Shown here: positions 34,991 to 44,090 of the stretch, one piece after another
Position numbering within the stretch: position 1 is the stretch's first letter
How the letters are laid out: each line of letters starts with the position of its first letter
Assembly: GCA_035461245.1 (NCBI GenBank)
Contig: DATHVP010000032.1
Location: 1-61,377 of the forward strand
Length of the DNA: 61,377 bases
Direction: 5' to 3'
Source: SH-MAG3 sp035461245
GTDB lineage: Bacteria > Gemmatimonadota > Gemmatimonadetes > Longimicrobiales > RSA9
Made by a program: the position numbers and the translations under genes
The notes under the pieces: generated by a model
Seen by the model: the letters and a program-made list of their open reading frames with translations, nothing else
Told to the model about the DNA's origin: nothing
The model's database searches: none

Positions 34991-35251
34991 ATGGGTGGCG
35001 GCCGGCGCCGGCGCTTCGGTGAGCTGCTCAGGGAATTCTATGAGGGCCGCCACCGCGGTGCGCTCGCCAGAGAGAAGCGTGAGGAGGAGGACCTCTTCAT
35101 GCTCCTGGTCTTCGCCGAGATGATGGGCATCGAGAACCCGGCCGGCTACTACACGCTGGAGCTGCTGCCACTGCTGTACGAGCAGTTTCACGACTGGCAC
35201 GTGCGCATGGGCATGGACCGCTCGCCGCTGGACCACTTCCGATGCTGCTGA
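34991..35251 (+). CDS. Small CC-tail protein (cory-CC-star type)
   Basis: This 86-aa soluble protein, rich in Arg, Glu and aromatic residues, ends in Cys-Cys at its very C-terminus (DHFRCC). The sequence MGGGRRRRFGELLREFYEGR, then LLVFAEMMGIENPAGYYTLELLPLLYEQFHDWH, fits the small 'cory-CC-star' proteins found beside CstA and ArsA-type ATPases. Function is unknown; a C-terminal Cys pair suggests metal or thiol chemistry, or handing over a target to the ATPase. It starts 1 bp after the cstA stop and overlaps the ATPase start by 10 bp, so all three are coupled. Confidence 0.82.
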   Translation: MGGGRRRRFGELLREFYEGRHRGALAREKREEEDLFMLLVFAEMMGIENPAGYYTLELLPLLYEQFHDWHVRMGMDRSPLDHFRCC

Positions 35252-36306
35252 AGGTCGGCGCCGCGCCCATCATTTTCGTGGGCGGCAAGGGCGGGGTCGG
35301 CAAGACGACGGTGGCGTCGGCCCTGGGCGTGCACCTGGCTGAGAATGGTGAGCGCGTGCTCGTCGTGTCCACCGACCCGGCCCACTCGCTGGGGGACATC
35401 TTCGACACGGCGATCGGCGACGACGACACCGAGCTTGCCCCCGGGCTGCACGGCATGGAGATCGACGCCGACGCCGAGGTAGACCGATATCTCGACCGTG
35501 TCGCCACGCACATGCGCGAGTTCGTCCGCCCGGCCATGTATGCCGAGATCGAGCGGCAGATGGAGCTGACGCGCCACTCACCCGGTGCCGCGGAGGCCGC
35601 GCTCCTCGACCGTGTCGCCGACCTCATGGACCAGGCGCGCCTGCGCTACGACCGCGTCATCTTCGACACGGCCCCCACGGGCCACACGCTGCGACTGCTG
35701 GCACTGCCGGAGATCATGGCCGCGTGGACCGACGGTCTGCTCCGCAGCCGGGAGCGGTCGGACACACTGGGCCGCGGCGTGGACCGACTGCGCGGCCGTG
35801 GGCCCGGCGGCAGTGACGCCGGCGCCGCGCGCGCCGCGTCTGGTGTCGGCGCAGGAGCCGGGTCAGGCGATGAACTGTCGCTCATCGACCAGGTGACCCA
35901 GCAGCCAGCAGACAGCCGTGCAGAGCGGATCCGCCAGGTGCTGCTGGAGCGACGACGGCGCTTCTCACGGGCGCGGCGTCTCCTCCTCGATCCCGGTTCC
36001 ACGGCGTTCATCCTGGTGCTGCTGCCCGAAAAATTGCCGATCCTCGAGACGCAGAAGGCTCTCGACGCCCTGCGCAGGCACCAGGTGCCGGTGGCAGGGC
36101 TGGTGGTGAACCGCGTGCTGCCGGCAGAGGCGGACGGCGGGTTCCTGGAAGCGCGGCGCGAGCAGGAGGCCGAGTACCTGGCGCGTATCAGCACCGTGTT
36201 CGATGGCGTATCCCGCATTCATGTCCCACTCCTTGCACGTGACGTGGGCGGCATGGACGCGCTGCGAGCCATCGGCGCCCTGCTCGCGGAGGGAGGCCGG
36301 ACGTAA
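35242..36306 (+). CDS. ArsA/GET3-family ATPase
   Basis: This 354-aa SIMIBI-class ATPase has a deviant Walker A P-loop FVGGKGGVGKTTVASALG (residues about 12-29), switch I STDPAHSLGDIF and switch II-like VIFDTAPTGHTLRLLALPE. The C-terminal region (LLPEKLPILETQKALDALRRHQVPVAGLVVNRVLP) is typical of the family. A Gly/Ala/Ser linker (about 190-215) may be a flexible insert. ArsA energises arsenite efflux and GET3 inserts tail-anchored membrane proteins. No ars gene is nearby, and coupling to CstA plus the CC-tail protein suggests a role in assembling or handling that transporter (inference). A perfect hairpin follows the stop. Confidence 0.9.
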   Translation: MLLKVGAAPIIFVGGKGGVGKTTVASALGVHLAENGERVLVVSTDPAHSLGDIFDTAIGDDDTELAPGLHGMEIDADAEVDRYLDRVATHMREFVRPAMYAEIERQMELTRHSPGAAEAALLDRVADLMDQARLRYDRVIFDTAPTGHTLRLLALPEIMAAWTDGLLRSRERSDTLGRGVDRLRGRGPGGSDAGAARAASGVGAGAGSGDELSLIDQVTQQPADSRAERIRQVLLERRRRFSRARRLLLDPGSTAFILVLLPEKLPILETQKALDALRRHQVPVAGLVVNRVLPAEADGGFLEARREQEAEYLARISTVFDGVSRIHVPLLARDVGGMDALRAIGALLAEGGRT

Positions 36307-36346
36307 TGGCGCCGTGGTGAGGCGGTTGCGCTGAGGCAGGAAAAGA

Positions 36347-36385
36347 GACAGCGCCCGGGCAGCTCGAAGCTGCCCGGGCGCTGTC
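36347..36385. terminator. Bidirectional 18-bp hairpin terminator
   Basis: Perfect 18-bp inverted repeat (36347-36364 and 36368-36385) with a CGA loop, GC-rich. It lies between the convergent ATPase and alcohol dehydrogenase genes, 41 bp and 14 bp from their stops, so it can serve both strands. Neither side has a strong U-tract. Confidence 0.85.
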
Positions 36386-36398
36386 ACTGACATGACCG

Positions 36399-37523
36399 TC
36401 AGATGGTCAGCGCAACCTTCAGTACGCCGTCGCGCTGGTTGGCGAACAGGTCGTACGCATCAACGATGTCGTCCAGACCGTACCGATGCGTGACCAGTGC
36501 GCCCAGGTCCACGCGATGGCTGGCAATGACGTCCACCAGCCGGCGCATCCGTTCCTTGCCGCCGGGGCAGAGCGTCGTGACGATCTTCTGGTCGCCCAGT
36601 CCCGCCGCGAACGCCGCCAGCGGGATCTTCAGGTCCTCCGAGTAGACGCCGAGGCTGGAGAGCGTGCCACCCGGCCGAACCACACGCAATGCGCTCTCGA
36701 ACGTGCTCTGCAGGCCCAGCGCTTCGATGGCCACGTCCACACCGCGGCCGCCCGTCAGCTCCATGATCGCTTCCACTGCATCGGTGTCACGGAAGTTCAC
36801 GACGTCGTCCGCTCCCAGCTTCTTTGCCACTTCCAGCCGCTCCGGCAGCCCGTCCACCACGATGATACGCGTCGCGCCCATCAGCTTCGCGCCAGCCGTG
36901 GCACACAGCCCGATGGGGCCCTGCGCAAAGACCGCCACGGTGTCGCCGATGCGGATGTTGCCGCTCTCCGCGCCCCCGAAGCCCGTGCTCATGATGTCAG
37001 GGCACATGAGAACCTGCTCGTCCGTCAGGTAGTCCGGAATCACTGCGAGGTTCGCCTGCGCCGACGGGACCCGCAGGTACTCCGCCTGGCAGCCGTCGAT
37101 GGTGTTGCCGAACCGCCAGCCGCCCATCGCGTGGGGATGCCCGTGGGGCTGGCTGCCGCCGCACTGCGAGCCCTGGCCCGCCAGGCAGGAGAAGCACGTG
37201 CCGCATGGCGTAATGGCGCCCACGATCACGCGCTGCCCGACATGGTAGCCCGTCACGCCCGCGCCCAGCTTCGCAATCACGCCCACGGGCTCATGGCCGA
37301 TGATGAGGCCGCTCTTCACCGGATACTCACCCTTCAGGATGTGCACGTCCGTCCCGCAGATCGTCGTCGTCGTGATCCGTACCAGCGCCTCGCCTGCACC
37401 AATCTCCGGCACGGGGCGCTCCTGCAGCTCGATAAGGCCCGGCTTCACGAACACTGCCGCCCGCATCGTCTTCGGGATTGCCTCGTGAATGTCTCGCCGT
37501 ACGCCGAGTTCAACGGTTGCCAT
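36399..37523 (-). CDS. Zinc-dependent alcohol dehydrogenase, MDR family
   Basis: This 374-aa NAD(P)-dependent oxidoreductase has the GroES-like catalytic domain (about 18-155) with zinc ligands in TTICGTDVHILKG and GHEPVG. The structural zinc Cys cluster is in TPCGTCFSCLAGQGSQCGG. The Rossmann domain (about 175-310) has VFAQGPIGLCATAGAKLMGATRIIVVD. The sequence resembles class III/FDH-related or isopropanol-type enzymes, but the substrate cannot be deduced. Start: ATG 37523 with a strong GGAGGATCTC ribosome site. It is divergent from the TetR gene, with a TetR-type inverted repeat in between, so TetR might also control it. Confidence 0.9.
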   Translation of the reverse strand: MATVELGVRRDIHEAIPKTMRAAVFVKPGLIELQERPVPEIGAGEALVRITTTTICGTDVHILKGEYPVKSGLIIGHEPVGVIAKLGAGVTGYHVGQRVIVGAITPCGTCFSCLAGQGSQCGGSQPHGHPHAMGGWRFGNTIDGCQAEYLRVPSAQANLAVIPDYLTDEQVLMCPDIMSTGFGGAESGNIRIGDTVAVFAQGPIGLCATAGAKLMGATRIIVVDGLPERLEVAKKLGADDVVNFRDTDAVEAIMELTGGRGVDVAIEALGLQSTFESALRVVRPGGTLSSLGVYSEDLKIPLAAFAAGLGDQKIVTTLCPGGKERMRRLVDVIASHRVDLGALVTHRYGLDDIVDAYDLFANQRDGVLKVALTI

Positions 37524-37693
37524 GAGATCCTCCGGGTCGGGTAACTCCAGATTCGCGCGAGTGCAGTGCGCCCCCGCTCGACCCCTGAAGATGAAACCGG
37601 CGTCCGTCCGGGTCTGTAGGTGTAACCACCAATCGGTGCGGGGCCGAACCTGACGGGGCTTGTTGGAGCGACCCGGGTAGATTATTGTCCTGC

Positions 37694-37714
37694 GGTCATT
37701 CGTGACCACGGTCA
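37694..37714. promoter_or_regulatory. Candidate TetR operator
   Basis: Inverted repeat GGTCA-TTCG-TGACC (37694-37707) followed by a third GGTCA (37710-37714). It lies 48 bp before the TetR start in the interval between TetR and the divergent alcohol dehydrogenase. Position and symmetry fit a TetR-type operator; binding is untested. Confidence 0.45.
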
Positions 37715-37761
37715 TCTACAGGGGCGCGGGTGGCAGAATCAGATTGGCAGCGAGAGGGCGC

Positions 37762-38382
37762 ATGAATCCCATGCTGGGACGCCGGGAGCGGAAGAAGCTG
37801 GAAGTGGAGCAGCGGATCCGCAGTGCGGCGCTGGAGTTGTTCCGGGAGAAGGGATACGACGCGACGTCCGTGGAGGAGATCGCGGAGCGAGCGGACGTGG
37901 CGAAGGGGACATTCTTCAACTACTTCCCGCGCAAGGACGCGCTGCTGAGTGCGCAGGCGGAGGACGTGGCGGCGGAACTGATGGAGGAGCTGGGTCCGCT
38001 GGATGAGTGGACGGGCACGGCGGCGGATCAGCTGCTGCGGCTGTTCCTCAAGGTTGGAGACCTCGTGGCGCGGGATCCCGAGCTGTCGAAGACGATGCTG
38101 ATCGAGAACATGCGCAGGTTCTGGCTGTGTACGGAGGCGGAGCCACTGGAGCGGGAGTTCAACGAACTCGTGAAGCTGCTGGTTCGGCGGGGTGTGGAAC
38201 GGGGTGAATTTGAGGCGGGAACGGACGTGGAGCAGGCAGCCAAGCTGGTGGAGGCGGCGTATTTCACGACGCTGGTGGAGTGGATGCGGCGTGGCGCGCC
38301 GGGCACGGAGTATCGCAGGGACATCGAGGTGAAGTTTGCGATCATATTTCGCGGGCTCGGGTTGCCGGGCGCCGCGACGTGA
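37762..38382 (+). CDS. TetR family transcriptional regulator
   Basis: This 206-aa repressor has a TetR-type helix-turn-helix in residues about 10-60 (IRSAALELFREKGYDATSVEEIAERADVAKGTFFNYFPRKDALL) and a helical ligand-binding C-terminal domain. It is immediately followed (2 bp) by TolC-, MFP- and RND-encoding genes, the common arrangement for a drug- or metabolite-responsive efflux repressor. The start is ATG 37762, with GAGAGGGC upstream. A putative operator at 37694-37714 supports autoregulation. Ligand unknown. Confidence 0.92.
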   Translation: MNPMLGRRERKKLEVEQRIRSAALELFREKGYDATSVEEIAERADVAKGTFFNYFPRKDALLSAQAEDVAAELMEELGPLDEWTGTAADQLLRLFLKVGDLVARDPELSKTMLIENMRRFWLCTEAEPLEREFNELVKLLVRRGVERGEFEAGTDVEQAAKLVEAAYFTTLVEWMRRGAPGTEYRRDIEVKFAIIFRGLGLPGAAT

Positions 38383-38384
38383 CG

Positions 38385-39797
38385 ATGAGGCAGGTAATGG
38401 AATCGAGAACGGGCTTGAGGCCCGCGGCAGTGGCGTTGCTGGTTGCGCTGGCGTCGCCGGCGGCGGGGCAACAGGCGCCTCGGGACACGGTGGCGCTGAC
38501 GCTCCAGGAGGCGGTGGCGCTGGCACTGTCCACGAGCGAGGAGATTGCGACGGCGCGCACGCAGCGTGCGCTTGCGGACGCCCAGATCACGCAGGCGCGG
38601 GCGGGCGCATTTCCGCAGATCACGGGGAACGTAGTCTACAATCGGACGCTGGCGTCGCTGTTTGACAACATCCAGTTCGGTCCGGAGCCCGAGCCCGGGG
38701 AGGAGCCGGGAGAGAACCCGTTTGCGAACCTGCCGTTCGGCCGGGAGAACGCGTGGAGCGCTACGCTCCAGATCACGCAGCCGCTGTACACGGCGGGGCG
38801 AGTGGGCACGGCGCTGGCCATCGCGCGCAACGTACGTGCGGCGGCGGATTTCCAGGTGGAGGAGTCGCAGGCGGAGATCGCGCTGCAGGTGCGGCAGGCC
38901 TACTTCCAGACTGTGCTGGCCGATGAAATGGTGGACATCGCGCGGGAAGCGTTCGAGCTGGCTGATGCGACGCTGCGGCAGGTGGAACTGTTCCGGCAGC
39001 AGGGCACGGCGGCGGAGTTCGACGTGCTGCGGGCGCGGGTCGAGCGGGACAACCTGGAGCCGGGCATCATAGAGGCGCAGAATGCGCGGCGCCTGGCGGA
39101 GCTGAACCTGAAGCGACTCATCCACCTGCCCGCGGAGCAGCCCATTGAGCCGGTGACGGCGCTGACGCCCGTTATCTCCGACGTGGACCGGGCTGAGTTG
39201 CGTGCGTCACTGAACCGTCGTCCGGCACTGCGGGCGCTGAACGAACAGGTTGCGGCCCGCGAGGGCGCAGTCCGTATCGCGCGGGCGGATTACCTGCCCA
39301 GTGTGGGCGCCGCGGGCAATTTCACGTACCAGGCGTTTCCCACGGGATTGAGCCCCCTGGACACGGACTGGCGGCGGGACTGGAGCGTGGCGGTGCAGGC
39401 GTCCGTGCCGCTCTTCAACGGGTTCCGCACGAAGGGCCAGGTGGACCAGGCGCGCGCCGAGCTGCGCCTGGCGGAGCTGCAGCAGGCACAGGTCCGCCAG
39501 GGCCTGGAACTGGAGCTTGAAGCCGCACTGGGTGAGTTCGATGCAGCCCGGGCCCGGATCGAGGCGCGCCGCGCCACGGTGGCGCAGGCGGAACGCACGC
39601 TGGAACTGGCGGAGCTTCGGTTCCGTACGGGCCTGGCGACGCAGCTCGACATTTCCAATGCCCGGCTGCTGCTGCAGCAGGCCAGGGTGAACGAAGCGCA
39701 GTCGTTGTTCAACTATCTGAATGCACTTGCACGGCTCGAGCGGGTCTCCGGAGGTGAGGTCCCGCTGGTTCAGCCGCGCCTTCCCGGTGGAGAATAG
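38385..39797 (+). CDS. TolC family outer membrane efflux protein
   Basis: This 470-aa exported protein has a signal peptide (VALLVALASPAAGQQ) and two OEP/TolC repeats: residues about 25-225 with ALSTSEEIATARTQRALADAQITQARAG, and about 245-455 with RVEASIA-type helices. The central GRENAWSATLQITQPLYTAGR and WSVAVQASVPLFNGFRTKGQ are typical equatorial/strand segments. It forms the outer-membrane duct of the tripartite pump encoded with the two downstream genes. The ATG at 38385 is 2 bp after the TetR stop; ATG 38397 is an alternative. All genes of the operon are tightly spaced. Confidence 0.92.
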   Translation: MRQVMESRTGLRPAAVALLVALASPAAGQQAPRDTVALTLQEAVALALSTSEEIATARTQRALADAQITQARAGAFPQITGNVVYNRTLASLFDNIQFGPEPEPGEEPGENPFANLPFGRENAWSATLQITQPLYTAGRVGTALAIARNVRAAADFQVEESQAEIALQVRQAYFQTVLADEMVDIAREAFELADATLRQVELFRQQGTAAEFDVLRARVERDNLEPGIIEAQNARRLAELNLKRLIHLPAEQPIEPVTALTPVISDVDRAELRASLNRRPALRALNEQVAAREGAVRIARADYLPSVGAAGNFTYQAFPTGLSPLDTDWRRDWSVAVQASVPLFNGFRTKGQVDQARAELRLAELQQAQVRQGLELELEAALGEFDAARARIEARRATVAQAERTLELAELRFRTGLATQLDISNARLLLQQARVNEAQSLFNYLNALARLERVSGGEVPLVQPRLPGGE

Positions 39798-39802
39798 GGG
39801 CA

Positions 39803-40855
39803 ATGGGGATTGACGTACGGAGGCCGCGGGTCTGGATTCCCGCGGCACTGGGACTGGTGCTGGTCCTGCTGGTGATATACCGCATCATCCAGGCGAGCGC
39901 GCCGGCGGAGGCGACGCCGACGGTGGAGCAGATCCGGGCGGAGCAGGGCGTGCCCGTGACGGTGGCCGCGGTGGAAGCCGGGGTACTGGAGGTCTGGCGG
40001 GAATTCAACGGCACGGTGAGTGGCGCCCAGGAAGGAATTGTCCGGGCGCGCACGGGTGACCAGGTGGTGCGGGTGCCGGCGCAGGTGGGCCAGCGTGTCG
40101 GCCGCGGCCAGCTGCTGGTGGAGCAGGCCGGCGAAGGGACGGCGGCGCGTGCGCGACAGGCGGAGGCGGCTCGCAGCCAGGCTTCGCGGACGGTGGAACG
40201 GCTGCGCCCATTGCACGAGGCCGGTGCCATCAGCGACCAGGAGTGGGAGCAGGCGCTGACCCAGCTCGAACTGGCCACGGCCGACCTGGTCGCCGCCCGG
40301 GATATGCTGGCACTCACGAGCCCGCTGGCTGGCACGGTGACCGAGGTGCTGGCGCGGCCGGGCATGATCCCCAGTCCCGGTGACCCACTGGTCCGCGTGG
40401 CGGATCTTTCGCAGCTGGTCGTCTACCTGCGCGTCAGCGCCTCTGAGGCGGCGGGAATCCGGCAGGGCCAGCGCTCCCGTGCCGGCAATGGCACGCTGGG
40501 TGAGGTTCGTCGCATCGCACTCCAGGCCGACCCGGAGACACGGCTGGTGGAAATCGAAGTGCAGTTCCCTCCCACGGCCGGGCTCATTCCTGGCACGCTG
40601 GCTACGGTTCAGGTGGAGATCGCGTCCGTGGAAGATGCGGTCACGCTGCCCCGTGCGGCGGTCCGCGAGGGCGCCGTATGGGTAGTGGGTGAGGAAGGGG
40701 TAGTAAGCCGGCGTCCTGTCCAGGTCGGCGTGCAGACCCGCGACCGGGTGGAGGTGGTATCCGGTGTGGAGCCGGGCGAGCGGGTCGTGGTGGAGGGCGG
40801 TGCGCTGCTGAGCGAGGGCGCTCGCGTGCGCGTAGTATCGGGCGCGGAAGGGTAG
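39803..40855 (+). CDS. RND efflux membrane fusion protein
   Basis: This 350-aa periplasmic adaptor has an N-terminal anchor helix (about residues 10-28), a lipoyl/biotinyl-like half (FNGTVSGAQEGIVRARTGDQVVRVPAQVGQRVGRGQLL) and a short helical hairpin (about 110-160). The second lipoyl half is LTSPLAGTVTEVLARPGMIPSPGD; beta-barrel and membrane-proximal domains follow to the end (VVSGVEPGERVVVEGGALL). It links TolC and the RND permease. It is on the short side for the family. The gene lies 5 bp after tolC and 4 bp before the permease gene. Confidence 0.93.
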   Translation: MGIDVRRPRVWIPAALGLVLVLLVIYRIIQASAPAEATPTVEQIRAEQGVPVTVAAVEAGVLEVWREFNGTVSGAQEGIVRARTGDQVVRVPAQVGQRVGRGQLLVEQAGEGTAARARQAEAARSQASRTVERLRPLHEAGAISDQEWEQALTQLELATADLVAARDMLALTSPLAGTVTEVLARPGMIPSPGDPLVRVADLSQLVVYLRVSASEAAGIRQGQRSRAGNGTLGEVRRIALQADPETRLVEIEVQFPPTAGLIPGTLATVQVEIASVEDAVTLPRAAVREGAVWVVGEEGVVSRRPVQVGVQTRDRVEVVSGVEPGERVVVEGGALLSEGARVRVVSGAEG

Positions 40856-40859
40856 CAGC

Positions 40860-43800
40860 ATGTTCGATTTCCTTCCCAGGCTTGCCGTAGAGCGACCGGT
40901 CCTCACCACGATGCTGGTGGTGATGTCGCTGGTGCTGGGCCTGTTCGGCTTTTCGCGGTTGCAGACGGACCTGTTCCCCGAGGTGGAGTTCCCGGTGGTC
41001 AGCGTCTCCACGGTCTATCCGGGCGCAGGCCCGGAGGAGATCGAGACGCAGGTCACCGACCGCATCGAGGAGGCCGTCTCGTCGCTGGCCGGCATCGACG
41101 CCCTGCGCTCGTTCTCCCAGGAGAATGTGTCCATCGTCATTGTACAGTTCGATCTGGGCGTCAACCCCGACCAGGCGGCCATTGACGTACGGGACCGCAT
41201 CGAGGCGGTGAGCGGCCTGCTGCCGGCAGAGGTGGAGACGCCGGTAGTACAGAAATTCGACTTCGGTGCGTTCCCCATCATCGACCTGGCACTGTCAGGT
41301 CCACTGGGCACGGACGCCCTGTATGAGATCGCCGACCAGGACCTGCGAGAGCGCTTTTCCCGGGTGCCCGGCGTGGCGGGTGTGCAGATCGTCGGTGGTC
41401 GCTCGCGGGAGGTGGAGGTCCTCGTCTCGCCGGAGCGATTGCAGTCGTACGGCATCACACTGCCCGACATCATCAACCTGATCCAGGCCGAGAATGTGTC
41501 GGTGCCGTCCGGTCGCATCACGGAGGCACGGGCGGATGTGCCCGTGCGCGTGGTGGGCGAGTACCGCTCGGCGATTGAGCTGGAGGAGCTGCGCCTTTTC
41601 CCGCCAGGGGGGCAGGTGGTGCGCCTGGGCGATATCGCCGTCATCCGCGAGGGCTACGAGGACGCGTCGCAGATCGCGCGCTTCAATGGTGAGCCAGCCG
41701 TCAGCATCTCCATCCAGAAGCGAAGCGATGCAAACCCGGTGAACACGGCGGCGGGCGTACGCGCGGAGATCGAGCGGATGAACGCCGACCTGCCGGTGGG
41801 TACGACCATCACCATCGTGCGGGATGGCAGCGAGTTCATCGAGGCGTCCATCCGGGACGTGCTGTTCAACCTGGTCATAGGCATCATCCTCACCACGCTC
41901 GTGCTGTTCCTGTTCCTGCACTCGTGGCGCGGCACCATCATCGCCGCAGCGGCGATGCCGGTGACCATCATATCGACGTTCCTGCTCATGGACGCGGCGG
42001 GCTTCACGCTGAACGTCATGACGCTGATGGCGCTGAGTATCACGGTAGGCATCCTGGTCACGAACACGATCGTGGTGCTGGAGAACATCTACCGGCACCT
42101 GGACCTGGGCGAGGACCCGCGGGGCGCGGCGCATCGTGGCACGGCGGAGATCGGCGTGGCGGTTGCCGCATCCACTCTGACGAACCTGGTGGTGTTCACA
42201 CCCATCGCGTTCATGGAAGGCATCATCGGCCAGTTCTTCTACGCGTTCGGGCTGACCGTCGTGTTCGCCACGATCTTCTCCATCTTCATCTCGTTCACGC
42301 TGGCGCCGCTGCTGGCGGCTCGCCTGCTGCGTACCAACGAGACGGAACTCGAGGAGTCCCACGGCTGGCTGGCACCGGTGTGGCGCCGCTGGGACAAGGG
42401 GTACCGGGACCTGGAGTTCACGTACCGCGGCGCGCTGGAGTGGGCGCTGGCCCGTCCGCGCAACGGCTGGATCATCATTGCGTCCATCTTCGTACTGTCC
42501 ATTTCCTCGCTCTTCGTGGCCGGCGCTTTCGTGGGCGGCGAGTTCATCCCGTCCAGCGACGAGGGCGCCATTCGCGTCGAGCTCGAACTGCCGTCGGGCA
42601 CGCCGCTGGACCGGACTGGCCAGGTGGCACTGCTGGCGGAGCAGCGGATCGCTACGCTGGACGACGTCGCCTCCATGCTGACGACCATCTCCGGCGGTGG
42701 TGGCGATTTCATGAGCCTCGGTGGCGGTGCCAACAACGCGCAGATACTGGTGACACTCAGGGAGGGCGGGCGCACGTCCCACGAAGTGCTGCGCGAGCTG
42801 AGGCCGCTCCTGGCTGACCTGCCGGACGCCACCATCACGGCGATCCCGACGGATCCCAGCGCCGTCGGTCCGCCGGGCGCGCCCATCCAGCTCCAGATCT
42901 CCGGGCCGGACTATGGCATGCTCCGCCAGCTGGCGGACCAGCTCACGGCGGAACTGATGCAGGTCCCGCAGCTGAGTGACGTGACGAACTCACTGGAGGA
43001 GCCGCGCACGGAGCTGGTGTTCCGCCCGAACCGCGCCGCGCTGGCCGATTACGGCCTCACCGTGGGCCAGGTCGGGCAGGTGGTGCGCTCATCCATCGCT
43101 GGTACCGTCGCCGGCGTCTATCGCGGCGAGGTCGGCCGGGAGCGGGACATCCGGGTCCGGCTGGCAGAGGACGCCCGGCAGCTGTCCGCCCAGGTCGGCG
43201 AGATCCAGGTCCGTTCGGCGCGCGGCGCCGTGTCCATAGCATCGCTGGGCGCGCTGGAGGAGCTGCAGAGCCCCACGGCCATCCAGCGCGTGGACCGCGT
43301 CCGCACGGTGGAGGTGGAAGCCCAGATCGGACAGGGCGCGCTCACGGATGCGGTGGGTGCCATCAACGAGCGGATGGAGGCAACGTCGCTGCCACCCGGC
43401 TATACGTGGAGGATCACGGGTGAGTTCGAAAACTTCGGCGATGCCCTGGGCGCCGTACTGGTGGCGCTGATCCTGGCCATCACGCTGACGTACATCGTGC
43501 TCGCCATGATCCTGGAGTCGTTCATCCATCCGTTCACCATCATGCTGACGCTGCCACTGGGTGCCGTGGGCGCGTTCCTCGGGCTGTTCCTGTGGGGCGC
43601 GTCCATCAACATCTTCAGCATGATGGCCATCATCATGCTCGTGGGCATCGTGGTGAACAACGCCATCCTCATCCTGGACTACACCGCGCAGCTCAGGCGT
43701 GAGGGCCGGGACATGATGGCGGCGCTGCTGGAGGCGGCACCTGCGCGGCTGCGGCCCATCGTGATGAGCAACATCGCCATCGTCTTTGCACTGATCCCGC

Positions 43801-44021
43801 AGGCGGTGGGCGGCGGTGCCGGCGCAAACTTCCGGGTGCCCATGGCCGTGGTCACGATTGGCGGCGTGCTGCTGTCGGCGGTGTTCACGCTGTTCCTGAT
43901 TCCGGTCATCTACACCAAGCTGGACCGGTTCTCCATCACGGCACCGGCGGCAGCCCGTGAGCCGGCCGCGGCGCAGCGGCGCCTGCCTCCCCACGGCGAG
44001 CCGGAGCTGACGGCCGGCTAG
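40860..44021 (+). CDS. RND efflux permease lacking usual TM4 Asp and TM10 Lys
   Basis: This 1053-aa AcrB-like permease has 12 predicted helices and two large periplasmic loops. Family marks are FLPRLAVERPVLTTMLVVM, YPGAGPEEIETQVTDRIEEAV and SGGGGDFMSLGG. In TM4 the segment GILVTNTIVVLENIYR has Thr401-Asn402 where AcrB has Asp407-Asp408 and related pumps keep at least one Asp. In TM10, VGIVVNNAILILDY has Asn933 where AcrB has Lys940. The proton-relay residues are thus absent at their usual positions, so coupling may differ or use other residues. It is the last gene of the TetR-TolC-MFP-RND operon. Overall fold and length are normal. Confidence 0.93.
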   Translation: MFDFLPRLAVERPVLTTMLVVMSLVLGLFGFSRLQTDLFPEVEFPVVSVSTVYPGAGPEEIETQVTDRIEEAVSSLAGIDALRSFSQENVSIVIVQFDLGVNPDQAAIDVRDRIEAVSGLLPAEVETPVVQKFDFGAFPIIDLALSGPLGTDALYEIADQDLRERFSRVPGVAGVQIVGGRSREVEVLVSPERLQSYGITLPDIINLIQAENVSVPSGRITEARADVPVRVVGEYRSAIELEELRLFPPGGQVVRLGDIAVIREGYEDASQIARFNGEPAVSISIQKRSDANPVNTAAGVRAEIERMNADLPVGTTITIVRDGSEFIEASIRDVLFNLVIGIILTTLVLFLFLHSWRGTIIAAAAMPVTIISTFLLMDAAGFTLNVMTLMALSITVGILVTNTIVVLENIYRHLDLGEDPRGAAHRGTAEIGVAVAASTLTNLVVFTPIAFMEGIIGQFFYAFGLTVVFATIFSIFISFTLAPLLAARLLRTNETELEESHGWLAPVWRRWDKGYRDLEFTYRGALEWALARPRNGWIIIASIFVLSISSLFVAGAFVGGEFIPSSDEGAIRVELELPSGTPLDRTGQVALLAEQRIATLDDVASMLTTISGGGGDFMSLGGGANNAQILVTLREGGRTSHEVLRELRPLLADLPDATITAIPTDPSAVGPPGAPIQLQISGPDYGMLRQLADQLTAELMQVPQLSDVTNSLEEPRTELVFRPNRAALADYGLTVGQVGQVVRSSIAGTVAGVYRGEVGRERDIRVRLAEDARQLSAQVGEIQVRSARGAVSIASLGALEELQSPTAIQRVDRVRTVEVEAQIGQGALTDAVGAINERMEATSLPPGYTWRITGEFENFGDALGAVLVALILAITLTYIVLAMILESFIHPFTIMLTLPLGAVGAFLGLFLWGASINIFSMMAIIMLVGIVVNNAILILDYTAQLRREGRDMMAALLEAAPARLRPIVMSNIAIVFALIPQAVGGGAGANFRVPMAVVTIGGVLLSAVFTLFLIPVIYTKLDRFSITAPAAAREPAAAQRRLPPHGEPELTAG

Positions 44022-44043
44022 ACGTCCTGACTCCGGGACATTG

Positions 44044-44076
44044 ACGGCCATCCGGCAGTTGCTGCCGGATGGCCGT
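44044..44076. terminator. Bidirectional hairpin between RND and kinase genes
   Basis: Perfect 15-bp inverted repeat (44044-44058 and 44062-44076) with a TTG loop, 22 bp after the RND permease stop and 14 bp after the minus-strand kinase stop. GC-rich, no long U-tract. It probably terminates both convergent units. Confidence 0.82.
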
Positions 44077-44090
44077 TGTCACTGGTGCGT

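Noticed and set aside
35242..36306. Arsenite efflux function for the ArsA-type ATPase
   Set aside because: No arsB, arsC or arsR is nearby and the gene is coupled to cstA, so arsenic resistance is not supported here.
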